NCBI GenBank assembly: GCA_001312505.1
Contig: BBDW01000003.1
Span: forward strand, 124,001-188,000
Length of the DNA stretch: 64,000 nt
Origin: Mediterraneibacter faecis JCM 15917
Lineage (GTDB): Bacteria > Bacillota > Clostridia > Lachnospirales > Lachnospiraceae
Direction of reading: 5' to 3'
Each line of letters starts with the position of its first letter. Positions within the stretch are counted from its first letter, which is position 1. This document shows, one piece after another, positions 8,745-17,152 of the stretch. The translations under genes and the position numbers were made by a program. Under the pieces are notes generated by a model that saw nothing but the letters and a program-made list of their open reading frames with translations, did not search any database and was not told the DNA's origin.

Positions 8745-10229
8745 ATGAGTAATATGCCAGAATTAAAAATCGGTGTTGTAGCAGTGAGCAGAGATTGTTT
8801 CCCGGAGAGTCTTTCCGTGAACAGAAGAAAAGCATTGATCGATGCCTACACAAAGAAATACGGTGAAGGAACTGTTTATGAATGTCCGATCTGTATTGTA
8901 GAGAGTGAGATCCACATGGTACAGGCTCTGGAAGATGTAAAGAAAGCAGGATGTAACGCACTGGTTGTTTATCTTGGAAACTTCGGACCGGAGATTTCTG
9001 AGACACTGCTTGCAAAACATTTTGACGGACCGAAGATGTTTGTCGCAGCTGCAGAGGAGACACAGGATAATCTGACACAGGGACGTGGAGATGCTTATTG
9101 CGGAATGCTTAACGCAAGCTACAATCTGAAACTCAGAGGAGTAAAAGCTTACATTCCGGAGTATCCGGTAGGAACAGCAGAGGAATGTGCTGACATGATC
9201 CATGAGTTCGAACCAATCGCGAGAGCAGTTGTCGGATTAAGTGACTTAAAGATTATCAGCTTTGGACCACGTCCGCTGAATTTCCTTGCATGTAATGCAC
9301 CGATCCAGCAGCTTTACAATATCGGAGTTGAGATTGAGGAAAATTCTGAACTTGACCTTTTCGAGGCTTATAACAAACATGAAGGTGATGAGAGAATTCC
9401 GGCCGTTGTAAAAGAGATGAAAGAAGAGCTCGGAGCAGGAAATAAGAAACCGGAGATCCTTCCGAAACTGGCTCAGTATGAGATTACTTTAAAAGACTGG
9501 ATCGAGGAGCACAGAGGATATAGAAAATACGTTGCAATCGCAGGAAAATGCTGGCCGGCATTCCAGACACAGTTCGGATTTGTTCCATGTTATGTAAACA
9601 GCCGTCTGACAGCTCAGGGAATCCCGGTATCCTGTGAGGTTGATATTTACGGAGCACTCAGCGAGTTCATCGGAACTGCTGTCAGCCAGGATGCAGTAAC
9701 ACTTCTTGATATCAACAATACAGTACCGGCAGATATGTACAAAGAGAGTATCGAAGGAAAATTCCCATATACACAGAAAGATACATTTATGGGATTCCAT
9801 TGTGGAAATACAGCTTCCGGTAAACTTGCTTTCTGCGAAATGAAATATCAGATGATCATGGCAAGATCTCTTCCAATCGAGGTTACACAGGGAACACTTG
9901 AGGGAGATATCAAACCTGGAGATATCACATTCTACAGACTGCAGAGTACATCTGACAATGTACTTCGTGCTTATGTTGCACAGGGAGAAGTACTTCCGGT
10001 TGCTACAAAATCCTTCGGATCTATCGGAGTGTTCGCAATTCCGGAGATGGGAAGATTCTACCGTCACGTACTGATCGAAAAGAATTATCCACATCACGGA
10101 GCAGTTGCTTTCGGACACTTTGGAAAAGCATTGTTCGAAGTATTTAAATACATTGGTGTGCCGGTTGAAGAGATCGGATACAACCAGCCGAAGGGTGTAA
10201 GATATCCAACAGAGAATCCGTGGGGTTAA
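8745..10229 (+). CDS. L-fucose/L-arabinose isomerase-family sugar isomerase
   Basis: A 494-residue intact protein of the FucI/AraA structural family, which interconverts aldoses and ketoses using a Mn2+ site. The N-terminal Rossmann-like part shows IGVVAVSRDCFPESL and ALVVYLGNFGPE. The central part has CWPAFQTQFGFVPC, SCEVDIYGALSEF and MGFHCGNTASGKL, where the metal ligands (Glu, Asp, His) of the family are expected. The C-terminal part ends PHHGAVAFGHFGKALFEV. The start ATG 8745 is preceded by GCGAGGA. The kinase gene directly downstream is of xylulokinase type, so the pair probably channels an aldopentose or fucose-like sugar into phosphorylated ketose. The exact substrate cannot be read from sequence. 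Confidence 0.85.
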   Translation: MSNMPELKIGVVAVSRDCFPESLSVNRRKALIDAYTKKYGEGTVYECPICIVESEIHMVQALEDVKKAGCNALVVYLGNFGPEISETLLAKHFDGPKMFVAAAEETQDNLTQGRGDAYCGMLNASYNLKLRGVKAYIPEYPVGTAEECADMIHEFEPIARAVVGLSDLKIISFGPRPLNFLACNAPIQQLYNIGVEIEENSELDLFEAYNKHEGDERIPAVVKEMKEELGAGNKKPEILPKLAQYEITLKDWIEEHRGYRKYVAIAGKCWPAFQTQFGFVPCYVNSRLTAQGIPVSCEVDIYGALSEFIGTAVSQDAVTLLDINNTVPADMYKESIEGKFPYTQKDTFMGFHCGNTASGKLAFCEMKYQMIMARSLPIEVTQGTLEGDIKPGDITFYRLQSTSDNVLRAYVAQGEVLPVATKSFGSIGVFAIPEMGRFYRHVLIEKNYPHHGAVAFGHFGKALFEVFKYIGVPVEEIGYNQPKGVRYPTENPWG

Positions 10230-10261
10230 TTACATAGAAAGTTATAAGCATAGAAAACGGG

Positions 10262-10300
10262 CAGAGAGCCGTGCCGGAAACGGCAAGGCTCTCTGTTTTT
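10262..10300 (+). terminator. Strong hairpin with T-tract between isomerase and kinase genes
   Basis: CAGAGAGCC (10262-10270) pairs with GGCTCTCTG (10287-10295), the inner bases TGCCG/CGGCA pair as well around a GAAA tetraloop, and TTTTT follows. The kinase ribosome binding site AGGAGG starts only 5 bases later. The kinase is therefore either read through this terminator at a lower level or has little room for its own promoter. Confidence 0.88.
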
Positions 10301-10316
10301 ATACAGGAGGAACGAC

Positions 10317-11795
10317 ATGTTATTTGTAGGAGTAGATCTTGGAACATCCGCAGTAAAACTTCTTCTGATGGATGAGAATGGAAAGATCAAGAATATCGTA
10401 TCAAAAGAATATCCGTTATATTTCCCACATCCGGGATGGTCAGAGCAGAAACCGGAAGACTGGTTTGCACAGAGTATGGAAGGGCTGAAAGAGCTTCTTG
10501 AAGGCTTTGATAAGGATCAAGTAAAGGGAATCAGTTTTGGAGGTCAGATGCACGGTCTTGTTGCTCTTGATAAGGAAGACAAGGTGATTCGCCCGGCAAT
10601 TCTGTGGAACGACGGACGTACTGCAAAACAGACCGATTACCTGAATCAGGTGATTGGAAAAGAGAAGCTTTCAGAGTATACAGCAAATATTGCATTTGCC
10701 GGATTTACAGCACCGAAGATTCTCTGGATGAAGGAAAATGAACCGGAGAATTTTGCAAAGATTGCGAAGATTATGCTTCCAAAGGATTACCTTGCATACC
10801 GTCTGTCAGGGTCTTTTTGCACAGAGTATTCAGATGCTTCCGGAATGCTGCTTTTGGATGTGGAGCATAAGTGCTGGTCTGCGGAAATGCTTGAGATCTG
10901 TGGTATTACAGAGGCACAGCTTCCAAAGCTGTATGAAAGCTGGGAAGTAGTTGGAACTTTGAAAGCAGAGATCGCAGCAGAACTTGGCGTATCAGAGGAT
11001 GTAAAAGTAATTGCAGGAGCCGGGGACAATGCGGCGGCAGCAGTTGGAACGGCAACGGTCGGAGACGGCGGCTGCAATATTTCTCTCGGAACATCAGGAA
11101 CACTCTTTATTTCCAGTAAGAAATTCGGAGTAGATAAGAACAATGCACTGCATTCCTTTGACCATGCAGACGGCAATTATCATCTGATGGGATGCATGCT
11201 CAGTGCTGCTTCCTGTAATAAATGGTGGATGGATGAAATCCTTAAGACCAAAGATTATCCGGCAGAACAGGCAGGAATCACAAGGCTCGGCGAGAACCAT
11301 GTGTTCTATCTTCCATATCTGATGGGAGAGCGTTCTCCTCATAATGACCCTTCCGCAAGAGCAGCATTTATCGGAATGTCTATGGACAGCACAAGAGAGG
11401 ATATGACACAGGCTGTGCTGGAAGGTGTTGCATTCGGACTGCGTGATTCCCTGGAAGTTGCAAGAAGTATTGGTGTGAATCCAGAGAGAACAAAGATCTG
11501 CGGCGGTGGAGCAAAGAGTCCGCTGTGGAGAAAGATCATTGCAAATGTGATGAATATGAAAGTAGATTTGATCGAAAGCGAGGAAGGTCCGGGATATGGA
11601 GCGGCAATCCTGGCAGCAGTTGGATGCGGCGTATTTGATTCGGTGGAAGAGGCTGCGAAGAAACTTGTGAAAGTAACAGGAACAGAAGAACCGGATTCGG
11701 AACTGGTGCAGAAGTACGAGGAAAGATATCAGGAATTTAAGAAATTGTATCCGGCATTGAAAGGAATTTATCAGGGGGGAAACAAGCATAATTGA
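10317..11795 (+). CDS. xylB: Xylulokinase-type FGGY carbohydrate kinase
   Basis: A 492-residue intact FGGY kinase that would phosphorylate D-xylulose or a similar ketose with ATP. The N-terminal phosphate motif GVDLGTSAVKLLLMD, the substrate region FGGQMHGLVALD, NISLGTSGTLFIS, and the C-terminal ATP-binding motif CGGGAKSPLWRKI are all present. The MHGL motif is typical of xylulokinases. ATG 10317 follows AGGAGG. The isomerase family of its partner is FucI/AraA-like rather than XylA-like, so the substrate of the pair may not be xylose; the xylB name rests on kinase similarity alone. The tail reads YQGGNKHN with G6 at 11774-11779. Confidence 0.87.
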   Translation: MLFVGVDLGTSAVKLLLMDENGKIKNIVSKEYPLYFPHPGWSEQKPEDWFAQSMEGLKELLEGFDKDQVKGISFGGQMHGLVALDKEDKVIRPAILWNDGRTAKQTDYLNQVIGKEKLSEYTANIAFAGFTAPKILWMKENEPENFAKIAKIMLPKDYLAYRLSGSFCTEYSDASGMLLLDVEHKCWSAEMLEICGITEAQLPKLYESWEVVGTLKAEIAAELGVSEDVKVIAGAGDNAAAAVGTATVGDGGCNISLGTSGTLFISSKKFGVDKNNALHSFDHADGNYHLMGCMLSAASCNKWWMDEILKTKDYPAEQAGITRLGENHVFYLPYLMGERSPHNDPSARAAFIGMSMDSTREDMTQAVLEGVAFGLRDSLEVARSIGVNPERTKICGGGAKSPLWRKIIANVMNMKVDLIESEEGPGYGAAILAAVGCGVFDSVEEAAKKLVKVTGTEEPDSELVQKYEERYQEFKKLYPALKGIYQGGNKHN

Positions 11796-11803
11796 ACTCC
11801 AAT

Positions 11804-11868
11804 AAAAACTCCCAATAGAAAATCATGCTTCAGAAAGCATCTGAGCTGAAATTCTATTGGGAGTTTTT
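11804..11868. terminator. Bidirectional terminator between xylB and uppP
   Basis: A 17-bp perfect inverted repeat (11804-11820 and 11852-11868) bounded by AAAAA and TTTTT, with a further small hairpin (ATGCTT/AAGCAT-like) inside the loop. It separates two convergent genes. Confidence 0.9.
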
Positions 11869-11882
11869 GATATTAGGAAATC

Positions 11883-12773
11883 TTACGCTAAAAACAACGC
11901 ATACAGTATCACAAGAATACCAAGCACGATTCTGTAATATCCAAATACTTTGAAATCATGTTTCTTAATATATCCCATCAGGAATTGAATAACGATAATA
12001 GAAGAAACAAATGCTGTTACCATACCAATCAGAAGAATTATTGTTTCTGTTCCGGTAAAGTTCAGGCCAAACTTCACAAGCTTCAGAAGACTTGCACCGA
12101 ACATAACCGGAATCGCAAGTACGAAAGTGAATTCAGCAGCAACGGTTCTGGATACTCCAAGGATCAAAGCACCGACAATTGTTGCACCGGATCTGGATGT
12201 TCCAGGGAAGATTGCAGCGATCAGCTGGAAAAGTCCAATCAAAAATGCAGTCTTATAAGTAAGTTCATCCATACTGTTGATCTTCGCAGGTTTGCCCTTG
12301 TGATTATTCTCAACAATGATAAAGGCGATACCGAAGACAATCAGAGCAATCGCAACGCAAGGGTAATTGTAAAACCATTTCTCAAACAGATCATTGAACG
12401 GCATTCCGATCACAATCGCAGGGATACATGCAACAAGGACTTTCAGCCAGAGGATAATGATATCCATCTTCACATAACTTAAAATTCCATTTCCGGATTT
12501 CTTTTTTCTATGTGCATGTTTTGCCTGACGGCGTCTGACCGTGTGACTTCCTTCCGGCGCACCAAACGGGAAGATCTGGTTCCAGAATAAGATGACAACG
12601 GCAAGAATCGCACCTAACTGGATCACAACTTCAAACATGCTGTAGAATTCTTCAGAAACATCTAATTTCACAAACTGATTCAAAAGAATCAGATGTCCCG
12701 TGCTGCTGATCGGCAGCCATTCTGTGATTCCTTCCACAATTCCAAAGAGGAAGGATTTTAAAAATTCAATCAT
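11883..12773 (-). CDS. uppP: Undecaprenyl-diphosphatase
   Basis: A 296-residue integral membrane phosphatase that recycles undecaprenyl pyrophosphate for cell wall synthesis and gives some bacitracin resistance. The family motifs EGITEWLPISSTGH near the N-terminus and PGTSRSGATI are both intact, with their catalytic Glu, His, Ser and Arg. About eight hydrophobic helices are visible. A basic insert near residues 75-97 (VRRRQAKHAHRKKKSGNG) lies in a cytoplasmic loop. It is convergent with xylB and separated from it by a bidirectional terminator. The next gene upstream, a response regulator, is divergent. Confidence 0.95.
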   Translation of the reverse strand: MIEFLKSFLFGIVEGITEWLPISSTGHLILLNQFVKLDVSEEFYSMFEVVIQLGAILAVVILFWNQIFPFGAPEGSHTVRRRQAKHAHRKKKSGNGILSYVKMDIIILWLKVLVACIPAIVIGMPFNDLFEKWFYNYPCVAIALIVFGIAFIIVENNHKGKPAKINSMDELTYKTAFLIGLFQLIAAIFPGTSRSGATIVGALILGVSRTVAAEFTFVLAIPVMFGASLLKLVKFGLNFTGTETIILLIGMVTAFVSSIIVIQFLMGYIKKHDFKVFGYYRIVLGILVILYALFLA

Positions 12774-13092
12774 TCTTAATTTATACTCCTTTTTATTGAT
12801 GGATTGCAGCTATACTAAGAGATTCTAGCACTAAATGCAATCATTTTTGTGCAGCTACACTTATGTTCTAAAGTGGCTCACGGTTTCTTATTATAAAACG
12901 TTGGCAAAAGATGTGCAAGAAATAGAAAGTATTTAAATTGTTAAATCGTCGATTTAAGAAATTCCTAATATTTTTCCAATCTATCTCTTAAAAACCATCA
13001 AGTATCATGTATACTATAATTAGAACTTGATCATGTGATAATTATGTTGCTGCGCTGTTATCGGTGTCAGCAATTATCGAGGGGTATGTAAA
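12774..13092. other. Divergent promoter region of uppP and the response regulator
   Basis: 319 bases without a gene. Near 13008-13020 the sequence ATGTATACTATAAT offers a -10 box for the forward response regulator. The ribosome binding site GAGGGG lies at 13079-13084. Nothing else stands out. Confidence 0.4.
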
Positions 13093-13788
13093 ATGTATAA
13101 AATATTAGTATGTGATGACGATAGAGAAATCGTAGAAGCAATCGAAATTTATCTTTCTCAGGAGGGATATCAGATTTTAAAAGCATATGACGGAATCGAA
13201 GCACTGGAGATTTTGGAGAAAGAGGAAGTGAATCTTCTGATCATCGATGTCATGATGCCGAGACTTGACGGAATCCGTGCAACATTGAAGATCCGCGAGA
13301 AGAACAGTCTGCCAATCATTATCTTGTCTGCGAAGTCAGAAGATACCGATAAGATTCTTGGACTCAATATCGGTGCGGATGATTATGTAACAAAGCCGTT
13401 CAATCCGCTGGAACTTGTGGCACGAGTGAAATCACAGCTGAGACGATTTAACGAGCTTGGCGGAACAGCACAGGAGCCAAAAGAGACGATTTATAAGGTA
13501 GGTGGCCTTCAGATCAATGATGATCTCAAGCAGGTAACAGTAGACGGAGAATTTGTGAAACTGACACCGATTGAATACAATATCCTTTTGCTTCTGATGA
13601 AGAATCAGGGAAAAGTATTTTCAATCAATCAGATTTATGAATCCATCTGGAATGAAGAGGCAATTGGTGCGGATAACACAGTTGCAGTTCACATTCGTCA
13701 TATCAGAGAAAAAATAGAGATCAATCCGAAAGATCCACGTTACCTGAAAGTAGTCTGGGGTGTCGGATATAAAATCGAAAAAGCATAG
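13093..13788 (+). CDS. OmpR/VanR-family response regulator
   Basis: A 231-residue response regulator. The receiver domain (residues 1-120) shows the acidic pair CDDD, the phospho-acceptor in IIDVMMPRLDG, and the Lys in DDYVTKPF. The C-terminal winged helix ends with VHIRHIREKIEINP and VVWGVGYKIEK. It would bind promoters after phosphorylation by the histidine kinase encoded 97 bases downstream. The frame is intact and the start has GAGGGG at a good distance. The uppP gene, divergent from it, could be a target because cell wall stress systems of this type often regulate bacitracin-related genes; that is inference. Confidence 0.92.
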   Translation: MYKILVCDDDREIVEAIEIYLSQEGYQILKAYDGIEALEILEKEEVNLLIIDVMMPRLDGIRATLKIREKNSLPIIILSAKSEDTDKILGLNIGADDYVTKPFNPLELVARVKSQLRRFNELGGTAQEPKETIYKVGGLQINDDLKQVTVDGEFVKLTPIEYNILLLLMKNQGKVFSINQIYESIWNEEAIGADNTVAVHIRHIREKIEINPKDPRYLKVVWGVGYKIEKA

Positions 13789-13885
13789 TGCGAACAGTAA
13801 CAAAAGCACATGTAAAAATGGATAGAAAAAGCATATAAGAGAACATAGAAAAATGCATAAGAAGGCATATAAGAAAGGGTTAACA

Positions 13886-16581
13886 ATGAAGAAATGGTAC
13901 AGGAAGACCGTGACAAGGACAATTGTTCTTGTTGTGGCGATTCTTAGCGGAGCATTGCTTGTGACAAATTTGCTTTCTCTCCTGACACTGGCGGGTGGAA
14001 TGAGTTTGTCACAGATTCAAAAGATGAATACACAGTCTTTTGAAGAATCCGAAGAATTCAGCAAGATGGTCGAAAGTTACATGTACGATGTACAGGAGAA
14101 GCTTTATCTGCAGAATCTTTTTGAAAGTGACGGCGCCTACAATCCCAAAAAATTGGTGGATGTAATGGAACTGTCAAAGAAGGGCAAGATTTCAGAAACA
14201 AATTTGTCAGGTGTCACGTATACCATGGAAGAACTGGTGAACTGGGGCGAGACTTACAGTGGGACAGATAACGACAATCTTTACAAACAGAATGGCGTGA
14301 TCGTCTGTCAGAAACCGGACGGAAATTATTATTACTATTATATGAATGATTTCTTTTCTCTTGTAAATGCAGGAAAACTTCAGTTTCAGATGGGCGAGCA
14401 GGACAGAGATCAGTTTCTGGCAGGATTGCAGGCGGGCGAATTTACGACTTCCGGTTATTATACATTTCAGATTACAGATGAAAACGGTGAGCTGCTTTAT
14501 ACAGACTGCTGGAACTTTGGTCAGTCAATGATTGAAAAATATGCACCGGTCGGAGCGGATAATCTACTCCAGGTTGTAAATAATAATCCGCAGTTAAATG
14601 GAAGACTGACATTGGTTTATGATAATATTGCCACAGCATTGCAGACAATCTATGAAGACTGGCAGGATTATGAAGGCGGTTGGAATTATCTGGAAGAAGG
14701 GAATACCAATTTTACCTATCTGTATGCAGATGAATCGACAAAGAAGGTTACTACAAATAAAGCAGAATATGCAAATTATGCAGATGTAAAGAAAAGCATA
14801 GAAGACATGATAGAATCAGCGTCAAAGAACCCTGTGAAATATATGGTAATCTATCCTGAATTGAAAGATTTTAAGACGAATATGAATGTTTCTTATTCGG
14901 ATCAATGGCTCAATACACGTTCTTATGGTTACTATTCCGGCGGAACAAAGTGGAAAGATGTTTTTGCAGTTGCGGTTGACACAAAATATCCGATTCAGGA
15001 TCAGTTCTATCAGAGCAGTATTGATTATCAGAATAATATTCCACAGATGAAAGCAGCATTGCATTTTATGATTTTCAGCGGAGTATTCTTTTTGGTCACA
15101 GTAGTATGGTTGACATTGGGGGGGGCAGGGAGAAAACCGCAGGATGAAGAACTGCATTTGTTAAAGTTCGATTCCTGGAAGACAGAGATTGCTGCTGCAG
15201 TTGTTATTTTTGTTTGGGTGATTGGAAGTTATTTCTTTTTTGTGGCAGGAATAGATGGAATTCATATCTTATTTGATGGGATTACAGGGTTATGTGGTTC
15301 GTACGGTGCTGTGGAAAGTGATACATTTGTTCCATCATCCTATGTTCCGAATGTATATATGCAGACTTTAAGTCTCGGAGAATCAGTGGGTGCGTTTGCA
15401 TATGGAGCATTTACATTTACCTGCTTTTTTGCCGGCTATCTTAGTCTGGTAAGAAGAATTAAGGCAAAGAGTCTGTGGGAGAACAGTCTGCTTCGAAGCT
15501 TCGGTATATTTATCGGGAAAATATTACGAGACATGAAGCTTACAAAGAAAACAGCAGGACTTTTGATTCTTTATTTCCTGTTTCAGCTTTTCGTGCTCTG
15601 GGGGTGGAAATTTCTTCCTGGTGATTCTGCTGCTGATTGCTGATGCAGTGCTATTCTATTACATGGTTGCAAATGTGATGGAGAAGAATCGATTGAGAAA
15701 AGGAATTCAGGAGATCGCTGCCGGAAATATGAGTTATCAGATTCCAATCGACGGACTGCATGGGGGAGAACAAGAAATTTGCATTGCTGATCAACGGGAT
15801 CGGAACCGGACTTAACAAAGCAGTTGCCGAGGCAATGAAAAACGAACGTCTTAAGACAGATTTGATCACAAATGTTTCTCATGATATTAAGACACCACTG
15901 ACTTCTATTTTGAATTATGTCGGCATCTTAAGACAAACAGATCCGGCGGATCCGAAAGTTCAGGATTATCTGAATATTCTGGAAGCGAAAGCACAGAGAC
16001 TGAAGACATTGACAGAAGATGTAGTAGAAGCATCGAAAGTCAGCAGCGGGAATATTTCCCTGGAATATATGGATCTTGATCTGTCAGAAATGATCCAGCA
16101 GACGCAGGGTGAACTCGAAGAAAAATTCGAGGCGAGAAATCTGGCAATCGTCACAGATCTTCCGGCAGAACCGGCTGTTGTGCATGTCGATGGAAGAAGA
16201 ATGTGGCGTGTTCTGGAAAATATTTACGGAAATGCAGCCAAGTACGCAATGCCTGGAACCAGAGTTTACGCGACTCTGAAAACAGATGATACAAAGGTAA
16301 GATTTTCATTGAAAAATGTTTCCGAGCATCAGTTGAATATTCAGGCTGACGAACTGACAGAACGTTTTATCCGCGGAGATATTTCCAGAAGTACGGAGGG
16401 AAGTGGATTAGGACTTTCTATAGCGAAGAGCCTTACAACAATGCAGGGCGGCACATTTGACTTGTATCTGGACGGAGATTTGTTCCGGGTAGATATTACA
16501 TTTCCAAGAGTGAAAGTAAAAGGAAATGCTGCCGGAGTAACAGAGGAATTAGCAGAGAAATCATCAAGCGGTGTATCTTGA
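13886..16581 (+). CDS. Sensor histidine kinase of the VanS type with large extracytoplasmic domain (frame broken twice)
   Basis: The start ATG 13886 is chosen because AAAGGG precedes it and the protein then begins KKWYRK followed by a membrane helix; an in-frame ATG exists at 13853. A long extracytoplasmic region of about 350 residues is followed by several membrane helices (around residues 385-405, 430-450, 500-525, 560-575), then a HisKA domain with NVSHDIKTPLTSILNY and an HATPase with the N-box ENIYGNAAKYA and GSGLGLSIAKSL. Two breaks, at G5 runs 15600-15604 and 15762-15766, each fit one extra G: removing one restores GNFFLVILLLIADAV and GENKKFALLINGIG. A G8 run at 15118-15125 probably adds a glycine. 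Joined length is about 898 residues. It pairs with the response regulator upstream. Confidence 0.85.
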
Positions 16582-16606
16582 CATTCTATTCGCGTTATGC
16601 TAACCT
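16578..16606 (+). promoter_or_regulatory. Probable promoter of the T-box-like leader and metG
   Basis: TTGACA at 16578-16583 overlaps the stop codon of the histidine kinase gene; 17 bases later TAACCT (16601-16606) can act as -10. Transcription would start near 16613, just before the T-box-like leader. Confidence 0.5.
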
Positions 16607-16611
16607 TTTTA

Positions 16612-17019
16612 AGGAATGAAAAGCAGTGATAAGCGAAACGCGATGAGGAAGAGAGTAGTCTGTAACAGATTCTACAGAAAAGTCCTGAAGGCTGTCAGGC
16701 CGGATGCTGAGAGGGATGGATGGAAGACAGATGAAGATGGCTTCTGAGCAGCGCAGATGAGCCTGAACAGAGTGATCAAGTGAGTTGTTTAAGCAGCAAT
16801 CTTGAATAAAAAAATCCGGGTTAGTCTGTGAAGGGATTCGCCCTTTATAGCGAAGAGTATCAACAGTGAGAAATGCCGTAGTATTCAAAGCAGTTTTTAC
16901 TAACGAAAGTGCAGATACTCATAGAGGTTTCTTTCCGCGAGGAAGGAACGAAGAGAAGTGGTAACACGAAAGTAGGATTCGTCTTCTCAGGGATGCAAGT
17001 CTCTGGGAGGGCGTTTTTT
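16612..17019 (+). promoter_or_regulatory. T-box-like leader riboswitch upstream of metG, ending in a terminator
   Basis: About 400 untranslated bases precede metG. GATGAGGAAGAGAGTAG (16642-16658) resembles the base of T-box stem I. GAAGTGGTAACACG (about 16955-16968) resembles the conserved T-box sequence that pairs with the tRNA acceptor end. It is followed by a terminator stem at 16980-17013 (loop TGCAAG) and TTTTTT at 17014-17019. T-box leaders read uncharged tRNA and open downstream synthetase genes, which fits metG. I could not place the specifier codon with confidence; an ATG codon in the stem I region would be expected. Confidence 0.75.
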
Positions 17020-17055
17020 AATATATTAGGTTCTTTCCTAATATATTAAAAACGC
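17011..17055 (+). repeat. Second hairpin overlapping the T-tract of the leader terminator
   Basis: TTTTTAATATATTAGG (17015-17030) and CCTAATATATTAAAAA (17037-17052) are perfect 16-bp inverted repeats, extended by GCG/CGC at the outer ends. The left arm is made of the terminator's own T-tract and following bases. It could be a second terminator, or a structure that competes with the first. Confidence 0.7.
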
Positions 17056-17152
17056 TCCGCTAGGGATGTTACGGAAAATCCAGAAAAAATCGTATTAGTA
17101 ATCACTGAAAGTTGAGAAAAAATCCCACATTGTGGGAAAAGGAGGCAGAAAA

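Noticed and set aside
9489..10118. 209-residue reverse frame opposite the sugar isomerase
   Set aside because: Shadow frame with unlikely composition and no ribosome site.
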